Assembly (NCBI GenBank): GCA_012838235.1
Contig: DUPQ01000008.1
Coordinates: forward strand, 68,523-127,112
DNA from: Clostridiaceae bacterium
Lineage (GTDB): Bacteria > Bacillota > Clostridia > DUPQ01
Direction of reading: 5' to 3'
DNA length: 58,590 bases
In this document: in pieces, positions 17,184-25,183 of the stretch
Numbering within the stretch: the first letter of the stretch is position 1
Layout of the letters: each line of letters opens with the position of its first letter
The notes under the pieces: model-generated
Told to the model about the DNA's origin: nothing
Seen by the model: the letters and a program-made list of their open reading frames with translations, nothing else
Databases searched by the model: none
Made by a program: the position numbers and the translations under genes

Positions 17184-19241
17184 ATGATGCCTGTTCTGGA
17201 TGAAAACGGCAACCCGATTCCGATAGGCGGTAATGATAAATACGGAAATCCTTTAATACAAACCGTTCCGGTAGGTTATACTCCGGGCAAATCCTATGTG
17301 GCTAAAGTCCGATTGTGCAATATTGAGAAGGATGCGGACGGCAACGACTTATATCACTGCAGTGCATATGCAACAACCGGTTCAGTGGTGTTAAAAGGAG
17401 AAACACCGCCCGTTATTACTATCGGATACGACAAGGCGACAGGAGAGATTAAGGTAACATCCGATGTACCGGTAGTAGGCGAAATGTACATTAACGCTGC
17501 TACACAAAACGGAGAATGGTATGAGTATAAAGAAATGTCTACGGAAATTTCGCAAAGCGTAAATCTTCCCGACGGAGAGCATACAATAGAATTCCACGCA
17601 ACCGATGCAGACGGCGACAAGTCCATTACCACGGAAATAATAAACATTGATACCACACCTCCCGTTATCTTACTTGCCTTACCTCAAAACGGCAGTTTCT
17701 TTGACGGTGACAGTGTAACGGTAGTAGCGACAGCGGACGAGGATGCGACATATACCTTCAAGATAAACGGTAAGGTTGTTGCACCGGAGGAGGATAAGAT
17801 TTTTACCGACAGACTGATGAAATGTACGTTACCTCTCGGTGAAGCTAAGAATCTTTCCAGAATTCAACTGGATATTACCGGAAGAGATGCCGCCGGAAAT
17901 GAAGTGTTTAAGACTCTGACTCTGTTGAACAGAAAACTTTCGGAAATAAAGTCAATCAGTATTGAATGTCCTGACAAACCGGTAATAAAAGGTAAGCTTA
18001 CGCTTGCAGAGGGTGAAACTGCGCAACTCAAAGTGTACGGAAAGACGGACAATGAGAAGATTGATATTACCAATCTTCCGGGAATTACGTTGAAAGTAAT
18101 GAGCGGAACGGCGGTATCAATGGACAGAGCAACCGTCACTGCGGGTATTGTAGGGCAATCGCTCATATATGCCAAGTTCGCATTGGGCGGAAACGATGCT
18201 CTTTATGACGGTATTGTTGTGGAAGTGTCGGATGAAGCATTGGTTTTCACAGGCTTACAGGAACTCCTTGCGGAAGCAAAACAGATTAAGAAAGACGGCT
18301 TAACGGATAACACCCGGAATGAACTTGAGAATGCTATAAACAGCGCAGAACAGATTATTGTGACGGAAGGCATACATCAGAGTGATATAGACAACGCCTC
18401 CACAGCTCTTTCCAATGCTCTTGCAAAGGTCAAAGCGGAGATTTCAGCCAACAGTACGCCTTATTACTACATTTCCTTTAATCCCAACGGCGGAAGCAAT
18501 GTCAGAAGCCAACGAATAGATTACGGAAAAACAGTTGCCGAACCGACAAATCCCGTAAAAGCCGGATATACATTTGAAGGCTGGTATACAGATACAACCT
18601 TGAAGACACGTTATAACTTTGCCAAGGAGGTTACAAGTGCCTTTACACTTTATGCAAAGTGGACTAAGAATGAAGAGACACAATGGTATGATCAGTTTAC
18701 GGATGTTGACGAGAATGACTGGTTCTATGAAGCTGTTAAGTTCGTATACGAAACAGGTTTGATGAGAGGTATTTCCGATAAAGAATTCGCTCCCGAGCTT
18801 CTTGCCACAAGAGCAATGTTTGTAACGGTTATACACCGTATGGAAAGTGAACCTGAATCGCAACCTTGCCCGTTTACCGATGTGCCCAAGGGCAGTTATT
18901 ACGAAAATGCGGTTGCATGGGCAGCTGCAAACGGCATTGTAAACGGTGTGTCCGAAGACAGTTTTGCTCCCAACAACAACATAACCCGTGAACAGATGGC
19001 GACCATGATTTACCGTTATGCAAAATACAAAGGACTGGATACCTCGGTTGTTGAGGAGACGAATATAGCCTCATATGACGATTACAACAGTATTTCTCAA
19101 TATGCAATCGAACCGGCCAAGTATGTTGTGGGAACAAAGATTATGATAGGAAGAACCGAGACAACCTTTAATCCGCTGGAGTACACGACAAGAGCGGAAA
19201 TGGCAACGGTATTAATGCGTATGCTGGATAAAATGAATTAA
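17184..19241 (+). CDS. Continuation of the giant protein: Ig-like, FIVAR, InlB-type repeat and three SLH domains
   Basis: 685 aa if counted from ATG 17184; the coherent frame actually begins at 17040, right after the TGA. Order: rest of an FnIII-like module, an Ig-like module (about 155-260, DTTPPV then GRDAAGN), a helical FIVAR-like region (about 353-425), an InlB/Flg_new repeat (FNPNGG...YTFEGWYTD, about 430-495) and three SLH domains (FTDVDENDWFYEAVKF, FTDVPKGSYYENAVAW, YDDYNSISQYAIEPAKY; about 505-680). SLH domains bind pyruvylated secondary wall polymers. ATG 17184 has a GGAGG 7 nt upstream, but starting there would give a protein with no signal peptide, so SLH export would fail. Best read as the C-terminal half of the 12708 gene, either by read-through or as a broken gene. 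Confidence 0.8.
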   Translation: MMPVLDENGNPIPIGGNDKYGNPLIQTVPVGYTPGKSYVAKVRLCNIEKDADGNDLYHCSAYATTGSVVLKGETPPVITIGYDKATGEIKVTSDVPVVGEMYINAATQNGEWYEYKEMSTEISQSVNLPDGEHTIEFHATDADGDKSITTEIINIDTTPPVILLALPQNGSFFDGDSVTVVATADEDATYTFKINGKVVAPEEDKIFTDRLMKCTLPLGEAKNLSRIQLDITGRDAAGNEVFKTLTLLNRKLSEIKSISIECPDKPVIKGKLTLAEGETAQLKVYGKTDNEKIDITNLPGITLKVMSGTAVSMDRATVTAGIVGQSLIYAKFALGGNDALYDGIVVEVSDEALVFTGLQELLAEAKQIKKDGLTDNTRNELENAINSAEQIIVTEGIHQSDIDNASTALSNALAKVKAEISANSTPYYYISFNPNGGSNVRSQRIDYGKTVAEPTNPVKAGYTFEGWYTDTTLKTRYNFAKEVTSAFTLYAKWTKNEETQWYDQFTDVDENDWFYEAVKFVYETGLMRGISDKEFAPELLATRAMFVTVIHRMESEPESQPCPFTDVPKGSYYENAVAWAAANGIVNGVSEDSFAPNNNITREQMATMIYRYAKYKGLDTSVVEETNIASYDDYNSISQYAIEPAKYVVGTKIMIGRTETTFNPLEYTTRAEMATVLMRMLDKMN

Positions 19242-19256
19242 GAATAAAGTAATACT

Positions 19257-19290
19257 TAAAGCCGCCTCCCATAGTGAAGGCGGTTTTCTG
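19257..19290 (+). terminator. Intrinsic terminator after the giant-protein operon
   Basis: CCGCCT (19262-19267) pairs with AGGCGG (19278-19283), extended by AAAG/TTTT flanks, and followed by TTTTCTG. Confidence 0.8.
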
Positions 19291-19321
19291 TTGACTATTT
19301 TTATCGGAATACTGATATAAA
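19291..19321 (+). promoter_or_regulatory. Candidate promoter for the metalloprotease lipoprotein
   Basis: TTGACT at 19291-19296, with GATATA after 17 bp or TATAAA after 19 bp. It directly follows the terminator. Confidence 0.45.
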
Positions 19322-19370
19322 TATGATACTATATTGTTTGAAACGGATTTTTAGAAGAGGAGAGCAAGAG

Positions 19371-20900
19371 GTGCAACCGAAATCCACTAAAATCATATCA
19401 ATAATATTACTTTTCTTCATGGTTATCTGCTTGTCTTCCTGCGATAAAGTACCGCAAGTGACCGAATATTGTTCCCATGAAGTTGTTATAGATAAAGCGG
19501 TGCCCGCAACCTGTACCGAAACCGGTCTGACCGAAGGAAGTCATTGCTCTTTGTGTAATACCGTTTTGGTGAAACAGCAAGTGATACCTGCGGAAGGACA
19601 CAGCAGTGAAGAATATGATTTTGATATTGAAAACCATTACGGATATTGTCTGAAATGCGGTAACAGATTCACTGAAAAACACGATATGGACCCGGAAACA
19701 AAAAAGTGCAGTAAGTGTGATTTTGAAACCGTTACCCCTCCGCCGTTTCCTTCGGGATACATTACTAAAGAGCATACAACTATTGAAACAGAACACTTTA
19801 TATGTGAAATTGATGCGGATACTTATATTATAGATAATCTGGAATATTATCTGGAAACCCTGTTTGATGCACTGGAAGTTGTGTCGGGATTGTCCTTTAA
19901 CACGGCAGAACTGGGCAAAATTCTTGTTGAAGTAAAAAAAGCCCAAGCGGTGGACGGGTATGTGTCGGAAACCCATATAGCATATGCATATTTCAATCGT
20001 ATAGTTATCAGTACCGGTGATTTGTTTATTTCCGGAGGACATGCCATAGCTCATGAACTGAGTCATATACTTCAGAATCATAATTGCGGTTGGAATTTCC
20101 GAAGGATACTGCCGGAAGGGTTTGCGGTATATACGACATATAAAGTGACAAAATATATGGAAGAGAATTATCCCGATATAGCATACGCACTTGAAGCGGC
20201 GGAAAATAATATGAGAAATGAGAAAATAAGTGCAGAAGGATATAAAGAGCTGTATTCCAAACCGCTTTCTTACTGGCAGGAGAACCATTTACCGCATTCA
20301 ATGAGTTCCGATTACGCAATAGGTTTTCGCCTTATGAAATATCTTGACAGTGTTTACAACGATTACTCGTCCTGGATAACCGAATATCAGAAAGTAAATC
20401 CGTTCACACCGGATGTTTCGGATGACAGATTGGATATAAGGGAGATTAATCGTGTACTGCCTATGACATACGGAGAGTATGTGGAAGCTAATTTTTATAC
20501 CTGGTTGAAGCGAAATGAAGGCTTTTTTGAGGAAAAACCTGATAATACTACTGACAGGACACATCTTTCCTATATCAATATATATCCGAAGTATAACTAC
20601 AGGTTAAGTGCAATGTGTTTTGAAGGGTTTGAGTATCAGGATATATATTTTAATATAGACCAGTTGAGAAGGTATATAACCGAGTATAAAGGGGATAAGC
20701 TCGGTAATTTCCGATTCTTTTTTGGCGCTCTTGAGCCTACGACAATAAAGCTATATGATTCCGAAGGCAATCTTATTGCAAAGCATTTCAGTGAGACGGC
20801 AGTCGGCACATATTCACTTGAGGGTGTGGGGTTTATTCAATTTGTCGGCAGAGGAACAATTATGAGGTTTAATATATCAGGTTTTGCAAGTATTGAGTAA
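19371..20900 (+). CDS. Lipoprotein with HExxH metallopeptidase-like domain
   Basis: 509 aa from GTG 19371, chosen for the GAGGAGAG ribosome site; the longer frame lacks one. Lipobox LSSC near residue 23 predicts lipid anchoring. Residues about 30-125 are a Cys/His-rich region with CSH...ATCTETGLTEGSHCSLC...GH and CLKCGN / CSKCDF pairs, a zinc-finger-like repeat seen in clostridial surface proteins. The peptidase-like domain carries HELSH (228-232) and a downstream Glu in LPEGFAVY (E249), the usual third zinc ligand of gluzincins. An extracellular zinc protease is inferred. The C-terminal 150 aa look like a beta-rich domain. A 24-bp gap to the acetyltransferase gene suggests co-transcription. 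Confidence 0.75.
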   Translation: MQPKSTKIISIILLFFMVICLSSCDKVPQVTEYCSHEVVIDKAVPATCTETGLTEGSHCSLCNTVLVKQQVIPAEGHSSEEYDFDIENHYGYCLKCGNRFTEKHDMDPETKKCSKCDFETVTPPPFPSGYITKEHTTIETEHFICEIDADTYIIDNLEYYLETLFDALEVVSGLSFNTAELGKILVEVKKAQAVDGYVSETHIAYAYFNRIVISTGDLFISGGHAIAHELSHILQNHNCGWNFRRILPEGFAVYTTYKVTKYMEENYPDIAYALEAAENNMRNEKISAEGYKELYSKPLSYWQENHLPHSMSSDYAIGFRLMKYLDSVYNDYSSWITEYQKVNPFTPDVSDDRLDIREINRVLPMTYGEYVEANFYTWLKRNEGFFEEKPDNTTDRTHLSYINIYPKYNYRLSAMCFEGFEYQDIYFNIDQLRRYITEYKGDKLGNFRFFFGALEPTTIKLYDSEGNLIAKHFSETAVGTYSLEGVGFIQFVGRGTIMRFNISGFASIE

Positions 20901-20924
20901 TGAATATTTAACAGGGAGAAAATC

Positions 20925-21482
20925 ATGACGGAAAAAGAAAAATCACATGCAGGTATGCTCTATCAACCGGGAGATCCGGAACTGGTAGCGGACAGAGATG
21001 TAACGGTACAGAAGTTGTATGAATATAACAGAATACATCCGTTAGACAGAGAAGCGAAAAAAGAAGCGATAAAGGGAATATTGGGTAAAACAGGGAAGAA
21101 TTGCGTAGTGGAACAACCTCTTTTCTGCACTTACGGATACAACACGACGGTGGGTGATAATTTCTTCCTTAATGTCAATTGCAGGCTGATGGACAGCGGT
21201 AAGATAACAATAGGAAATAATGTTTTCATTGCCCCCGATGTCTGTATAATAACCGAAGTACATTCAATGATTGTCGAAGAGCGCATACAGGGACTGGAAT
21301 ACACATATCCGGTAACAATAGGCGATAATGTATGGATAAGTACCGGTGCTCATATACTGCCCGGAGTTACCATAGGAGATAACAGTGTAATAGGTGCCGG
21401 AAGTGTGGTTACAAAGGATATACCCGCCAACTGTCTGGCAGTAGGTAATCCCTGTAGGGTTATACGTAAACTGAATGAATAA
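20925..21482 (+). CDS. maa: Maltose/galactoside O-acetyltransferase-type hexapeptide transferase
   Basis: 185 aa, starting behind AGGGAGAAAATC. N-terminal helical MAC domain (GMLYQPGDPELVADR, then YNRIHP). The left-handed beta-helix is made of hexapeptide repeats (VGDNFFLNVNC, ITIGNNVFIAPDVCI, VTIGDNVWISTGAHILPGVTIGDNSVIGAGSVVTKDIPANCLAVGNPCRVI). The catalytic His is in ITEVHSM. Family members acetylate sugars (maltose, glucose, galactosides, Nod-type acceptors) with acetyl-CoA; the substrate cannot be told here. Length is normal for the family. Cytoplasmic. It faces the convergent minus-strand PPIase gene 6 bp away. Confidence 0.88.
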   Translation: MTEKEKSHAGMLYQPGDPELVADRDVTVQKLYEYNRIHPLDREAKKEAIKGILGKTGKNCVVEQPLFCTYGYNTTVGDNFFLNVNCRLMDSGKITIGNNVFIAPDVCIITEVHSMIVEERIQGLEYTYPVTIGDNVWISTGAHILPGVTIGDNSVIGAGSVVTKDIPANCLAVGNPCRVIRKLNE

Positions 21483-21487
21483 TTTAT

Positions 21488-22573
21488 TTATTCCAGAACA
21501 ACCGAAGCTTGAACATAGTCAATCACCATCTGTACCAATACAGTCATTTTAAGATAGTTTAACCCGTATACTTCTTCATACTGCGAATAGTCATCCGTAT
21601 TCATGTAATCTATAAAATACCGGGTGACATCATCGGCTGTTGCCTTTATCTTTTCCTTTTCCGCAATCGCCTGGGTTATAAGGTGCATCTTGGATACATT
21701 TATATTATCCTCTTTATACTGTTCTAAAAGTGCCTGCTGATTTTCCACATTCAGGTACTGCTGTAAAAACTCCTCCAGTGTAACCTGGTAATAGTCCGCA
21801 TAGTCCTGATAGTATTTAATAACGGCAGTGTCCTGATAATCGGTTATTATTTTCGGTATCTCCTTTACCGTGCTGTTGGCATGAAGATATTCCTGAATAT
21901 AGTCGGCTATTTTGGCACTTTGTATATCCTTATACACATCCGCCTTCATTTGTTCGACGGTTGTCCATCCCTTTGTCTGGCTGAATGTTGAATTTATAAA
22001 AGCATCGGTAAGCTCCGGAATTACCGATTCCACTATGTGGTTAATTGTTACGGTAAATACCGCATCTTTTCCGTTAAGTTCTTCCTTCCCGTAATTATCG
22101 GGAAAAGTTACCTCAATATCGAAAGTTTCTCCGGGGCTATGTCCTACAAGTTGCTCAAGAAAATCATCAATGTAGCTTGTAACGCCTATTGTCACCTCGG
22201 TACCTGCACCTCCGGTGGAACCGCCTTCAAAAGCTACTCCGTCGATTCTGCCAACATAGTCTATATTGAGTGTGTCTCCGTAAACAACCGCTCTGTCGGT
22301 TACTTTTATAGAAGATGCCTGTTCGGAAAGCAAACTTTCAATGGCAGACTGTAATTCGTCATCCGATACCGTATGTATGTCCTTGGGTACCGTAATACCT
22401 TTATAATCACACAACTCCACATATTTCAAAGCCTTTACACCGCGCCAGTAACCGTTATTATCGAGATCTCTGCTGAAAGTGAAATCCTGGTTTTTGCTGT
22501 TACAGCCTGAGAAAGCAAAGGAAATCATCACTGACAGTATAAGTAATATAATCGGTAATCTTATCTTTTTCAT
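21488..22573 (-). CDS. Lipoprotein peptidyl-prolyl isomerase with FKBP and trigger-factor-like C-terminal domain
   Basis: 361 aa. The start is ATG at 22573 because GGAGG lies 5 nt upstream; a nine-residue-longer frame has no such site. Signal peptide with lipobox FSGC near residue 23. The FKBP domain (about 100-185) is marked by GDTLNIDYVGRIDGVAFEGG, then a short flap and VTFPDNYGKEELNGKDAVFTVTINHI. The C-terminal 170 aa are helical and match trigger factor C (ELTDAFINSTFS, long helices, YLNVENQQALLEQY). Trigger factor proper is a cytoplasmic 430-aa chaperone; this is the extracellular lipoprotein variant found in Clostridia, without the ribosome-binding domain. It probably helps fold secreted proteins such as the giants encoded nearby, by inference. 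Confidence 0.85.
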   Translation of the reverse strand: MKKIRLPIILLILSVMISFAFSGCNSKNQDFTFSRDLDNNGYWRGVKALKYVELCDYKGITVPKDIHTVSDDELQSAIESLLSEQASSIKVTDRAVVYGDTLNIDYVGRIDGVAFEGGSTGGAGTEVTIGVTSYIDDFLEQLVGHSPGETFDIEVTFPDNYGKEELNGKDAVFTVTINHIVESVIPELTDAFINSTFSQTKGWTTVEQMKADVYKDIQSAKIADYIQEYLHANSTVKEIPKIITDYQDTAVIKYYQDYADYYQVTLEEFLQQYLNVENQQALLEQYKEDNINVSKMHLITQAIAEKEKIKATADDVTRYFIDYMNTDDYSQYEEVYGLNYLKMTVLVQMVIDYVQASVVLE

Positions 22574-22610
22574 TAAGTCCTCCATATCCGTGAACAACAC
22601 GTCGTAGAGT

Positions 22611-22640
22611 ATTATACCATGTTTATACGGAACTTTTCAC
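22611..22640 (-). promoter_or_regulatory. Candidate promoter for the PPIase lipoprotein
   Basis: On the minus strand an extended -10 (TGGTATAAT, hexamer at 22616-22611) with GTGAAA 18 bp upstream. Confidence 0.5.
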
Positions 22641-22688
22641 TGCTGTTAAGCAAGATAGTTAAACGGATAGCAAAACGGTGACGGCTTG

Positions 22689-22717
22689 TTGAATAAAACA
22701 CCGTTTTACGGTATAAT
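22689..22717 (+). promoter_or_regulatory. Candidate promoter for the Memo-AMMECR1/radical SAM operon
   Basis: TTGAAT at 22689-22694, 17-bp spacer, TATAAT at 22712-22717. Confidence 0.6.
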
Positions 22718-22751
22718 TTTTTCATAATCAAAGCAAAATAGGAGGTGTATT

Positions 22752-24080
22752 GTGTCAGTAGCAGCAGCATTCATTTTTCCGCATCCTCCGCTTATACTTC
22801 CGAAGATAGGAAAAGGTGAAGAAAAGAAGATACAGAAGACCATAGACTCATATAAAGAAGCCTGTAAAACCATAGCACAGTTGCAACCCGATACTATTGT
22901 TCTGGCATCCTCGCATTGTGCCATGTATTCCGACTATTTACATATTGCGGACGGTGAATACTTTGAATCGGATATGGGAAGATTCGGTGCCGCATCTATA
23001 TCGGTGCGGACGGAATATGATAAGCAGTTCAGAGATAAACTTCTTAAAATTATTTCCGAACAGAATATACCGGCAGGTACCCAAGGTCGGGAAATCCCCG
23101 GAATGGACCATGCAAGCGTAATTCCGTTGGTTTTTCTGAATGAAGTATACAGAGATTATAAGCTTATAAGGATGGGAATATCCCTTCTGCCTTTTGAAAT
23201 CCACTACAAGTTGGGTATGTGTGTTGCAAAGGCGGCGGAATTGCTGGGGAGGCGTGTTGTTTTCATAGCAAGCGGTGATTTATCGCATAAACTGAAAGTG
23301 ACTGGACCGTACGGATATTCAAAGCAGGGAGAACAATATGATCAGATGGTCACCGAAGCCATGGCAAAGGGAAATTTCGCGAAATTCATGGATTTCTCGG
23401 AGGAGTTTCTGGAAAAAGCCGCCGAGTGCGGACATCGTACCTTTGTAATTATGGCCGGTGCACTGGATAAAAAAACAATAGAACCTAAACTCTTATCTTA
23501 CGAAAACACTTTCGGTGTAGGATATGCGGTAGCATCTTTTCTTGTTGAACAAAAGGAAAAAGAAGTTAGATTGGATATGTATGTGGCTTTGGCAAAAGCT
23601 TCCGTGGAATATTATGTGAAGAATAAACGGATGCTCAAAATGCCGCCCGACCTGCCGGCCGAACTGACAGCAAAACGTGCCGGTGTGTTCGTAACACTGA
23701 AAAAAGACGGCGATTTGAGAGGATGCATAGGGACAATTTCGCCCGTTACCGAAAACATTGCGGAAGAGATAATAAGGAATGCGGTCAGTTCCTGTTCTCA
23801 TGATCCCAGATTCTTTCCGGTGCGTGAAGAGGAATTGGACGCACTGGAATATAGTGTCGATGTTCTGAAAGAGGCGGAGAGGATTGACAGCATAGACCAA
23901 CTGGACGTAAACAGGTACGGAGTCATCGTTACATCGGGCTACCGAAGAGGATTACTGCTTCCCAACCTGGAAGGAGTGGATACCGTGCAGCAACAACTGG
24001 CAATAGCGCTGAGTAAGGCAGGTATAGCCAGCGGTGAGAAATTTGAAATGGAGAGATTTGAGGTAGTAAGGCACAAATGA
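22752..24080 (+). CDS. amrBA: AmmeMemoRadiSam system proteins B and A, fused (Memo-AMMECR1)
   Basis: 442 aa from GTG 22752 behind AGGAGG. Residues 1-265 are a Memo/LigB-like domain (FPHPPLILP, SSHC, GMDHASVIPLVF, ASGDLSHKL, AECGHRTF), related to class III extradiol dioxygenases. Residues 275-442 are an AMMECR1 domain with LRGCIGTI, SSCSHDPRF and YSVDVL. In many bacteria A and B are separate genes next to a radical SAM enzyme; here they are one polypeptide and the radical SAM gene overlaps by 4 bp (ATGA). Substrate and product of the system are, to my knowledge, not firmly established. Both domains look complete. Confidence 0.9.
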   Translation: MSVAAAFIFPHPPLILPKIGKGEEKKIQKTIDSYKEACKTIAQLQPDTIVLASSHCAMYSDYLHIADGEYFESDMGRFGAASISVRTEYDKQFRDKLLKIISEQNIPAGTQGREIPGMDHASVIPLVFLNEVYRDYKLIRMGISLLPFEIHYKLGMCVAKAAELLGRRVVFIASGDLSHKLKVTGPYGYSKQGEQYDQMVTEAMAKGNFAKFMDFSEEFLEKAAECGHRTFVIMAGALDKKTIEPKLLSYENTFGVGYAVASFLVEQKEKEVRLDMYVALAKASVEYYVKNKRMLKMPPDLPAELTAKRAGVFVTLKKDGDLRGCIGTISPVTENIAEEIIRNAVSSCSHDPRFFPVREEELDALEYSVDVLKEAERIDSIDQLDVNRYGVIVTSGYRRGLLLPNLEGVDTVQQQLAIALSKAGIASGEKFEMERFEVVRHK

Positions 24081-24904
24081 AGATAAAATGTCCCATATGT
24101 CCGAACAGTTGCATGCTTTCGGAAGGGCAGGTCGGGTTATGCCGTGCCAGGATCAATAAGGATGGAAAGATAATATGCGAAAACTACGGCAAACTCACAG
24201 CCATAGCACTGGACCCGATTGAAAAAAAACCTTTATACAGATTCTTTCCCGGAAAGATGATACTGTCGGTGGGAAGTTACGGATGCAATCTCAGATGTCC
24301 GTTCTGTCAGAATTATGATATATCAATGGCGGACGACAGCAAGGTAGGAACATATCAGACGCAGCCCGATTATCTGGTGGATGTGGCTTTATCAATGAAA
24401 GACAGGAATAATATAGGGATTGCCTATACCTATAACGAACCTTTGATATCCTATGAGTATGTTAAAGATTGTTCCGTTTTAGCCCGTGAGAAAGGGCTGA
24501 AGAATGTGCTGGTAACCAACGGATATGTCTGCAGGGAGCCTTTAGATAATCTTCTTCTTTATATAGATGCAATGAATATAGATCTTAAGGCGTTCAATGA
24601 GGATTTTTACCGCAAGATAGGCGGTGATTTGGAAACGGTAAAAGACACAATTGTCACAGCCTCAAAGAGTTGTCATGTTGAGGTTACCACTTTAGTTATA
24701 CCCGGTGAGAATGATTCCGTGGAAGAGATAACGAGTGCAAGCAGATGGATTGCAAGTATTGATGAAAATATTCCGTATCATATCTCCGCATTTTATCCGA
24801 GATATAAGTATTCCGATAAAAGACCTACATCCCGAAAATCGGTATACGACCTTGTAGAAGAGGCGAAAAAATATCTTAAATATGTGTATCCGGGTAATTG
24901 CTGA
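24077..24904 (+). CDS. amrS: AmmeMemoRadiSam system radical SAM enzyme
   Basis: 275 aa. The radical SAM cluster motif is C70-X3-C74-X2-C77 (YGCNLRCPFCQNYDIS). An N-terminal Cys cluster (CPICPNSCMLSEGQVGLCRAR) is typical of the AmrS/PflA-like branch. GIAYTYNEPLISYEY and the MNIDLKAFNEDFYRKIGG segment are also characteristic. The start overlaps the stop of the Memo-AMMECR1 fusion, so the two are translationally coupled. It would use a [4Fe-4S] cluster and S-adenosylmethionine to make a 5'-deoxyadenosyl radical; the substrate is unknown. Confidence 0.92.
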   Translation: MKIKCPICPNSCMLSEGQVGLCRARINKDGKIICENYGKLTAIALDPIEKKPLYRFFPGKMILSVGSYGCNLRCPFCQNYDISMADDSKVGTYQTQPDYLVDVALSMKDRNNIGIAYTYNEPLISYEYVKDCSVLAREKGLKNVLVTNGYVCREPLDNLLLYIDAMNIDLKAFNEDFYRKIGGDLETVKDTIVTASKSCHVEVTTLVIPGENDSVEEITSASRWIASIDENIPYHISAFYPRYKYSDKRPTSRKSVYDLVEEAKKYLKYVYPGNC

Positions 24905-24948
24905 ACACCGGTAAAGCATATTTTTCCCTTTTTCTGATGGGATTTTTA

Positions 24949-25000
24949 GCGGTTTTTTTGTTTTCGGCTTCATATTTTTAAGAAAGTGAAAAAAAACCGC
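24949..25000. repeat. 11-bp perfect inverted repeat upstream of the riboswitch promoter
   Basis: GCGGTTTTTTT (24949-24959) and AAAAAAACCGC (24990-25000) around a 30-nt loop, ending 20 bp before the -35 box of the riboswitch operon. It could be an operator, or end transcription from the radical SAM gene, although no T-run follows the 3' arm. Confidence 0.5.
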
Positions 25001-25020
25001 AAAAACTGCAAAAGTTCTTA

Positions 25021-25049
25021 TTTACAATTTTTACATACTGTGATAATAT
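25021..25049 (+). promoter_or_regulatory. Promoter of the riboswitch-controlled operon
   Basis: TTTACA at 25021-25026, 17-bp spacer, TAATAT at 25044-25049. This places the transcript start a few bases before the aptamer. Confidence 0.65.
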
Positions 25050-25057
25050 TATTCTAC

Positions 25058-25134
25058 AAGAAAGGCAAAATACCCGAAAGGGTGTGACGCAAAACTATAG
25101 GGCCGTATGAAAAGTAATAGGCAGCCAGTTGCAA
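25058..25134 (+). ncRNA. Cyclic di-GMP-I (GEMM-I) riboswitch aptamer
   Basis: The conserved landmarks occur in order: AAAGGCAAAA, a hairpin TACCC-GAAA-GGGTG with the GNRA tetraloop, the invariant GACGCAAA linker (25086-25093), a third-stem arm ACTATAGGG, its partner AATAGG, and the closing GCAGCCAGTTGC. These match the GEMM-I consensus, which binds cyclic di-GMP between the stems. Spacing fits the class. The GCAA/TTGC closing pairs and GCAGCC overlap the 5' arm of the terminator at 25121-25156, so ligand binding should disfavour the terminator (an ON switch). The operon below encodes secreted matrix-like proteins, a usual c-di-GMP target class. Confidence 0.9.
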
Positions 25135-25166
25135 TTATATTATTTGCAAAGGCTGCTATTGTTTTT
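25121..25166 (+). terminator. Riboswitch expression-platform terminator
   Basis: GCAGCC-AG-TTGCAA (25121-25134) pairs with TTGCAA-A-GGCTGC (25144-25156), then TATTGTTTTT. The 5' arm is also the 3' strand of the aptamer, so the two folds exclude each other. Confidence 0.8.
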
Positions 25167-25183
25167 GCAAAGATGGAGGAATA

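Noticed and set aside
17039-17184. Frameshift between the two halves of the SLH protein
   Set aside because: 17184 minus 12708 is divisible by three and the bases between are open in the same frame, so it is a stop codon, not a frameshift.
21483-21487. Bidirectional terminator between maa and the PPIase gene
   Set aside because: The 6-bp gap and flanks contain no hairpin; convergent ends here have no visible terminator.
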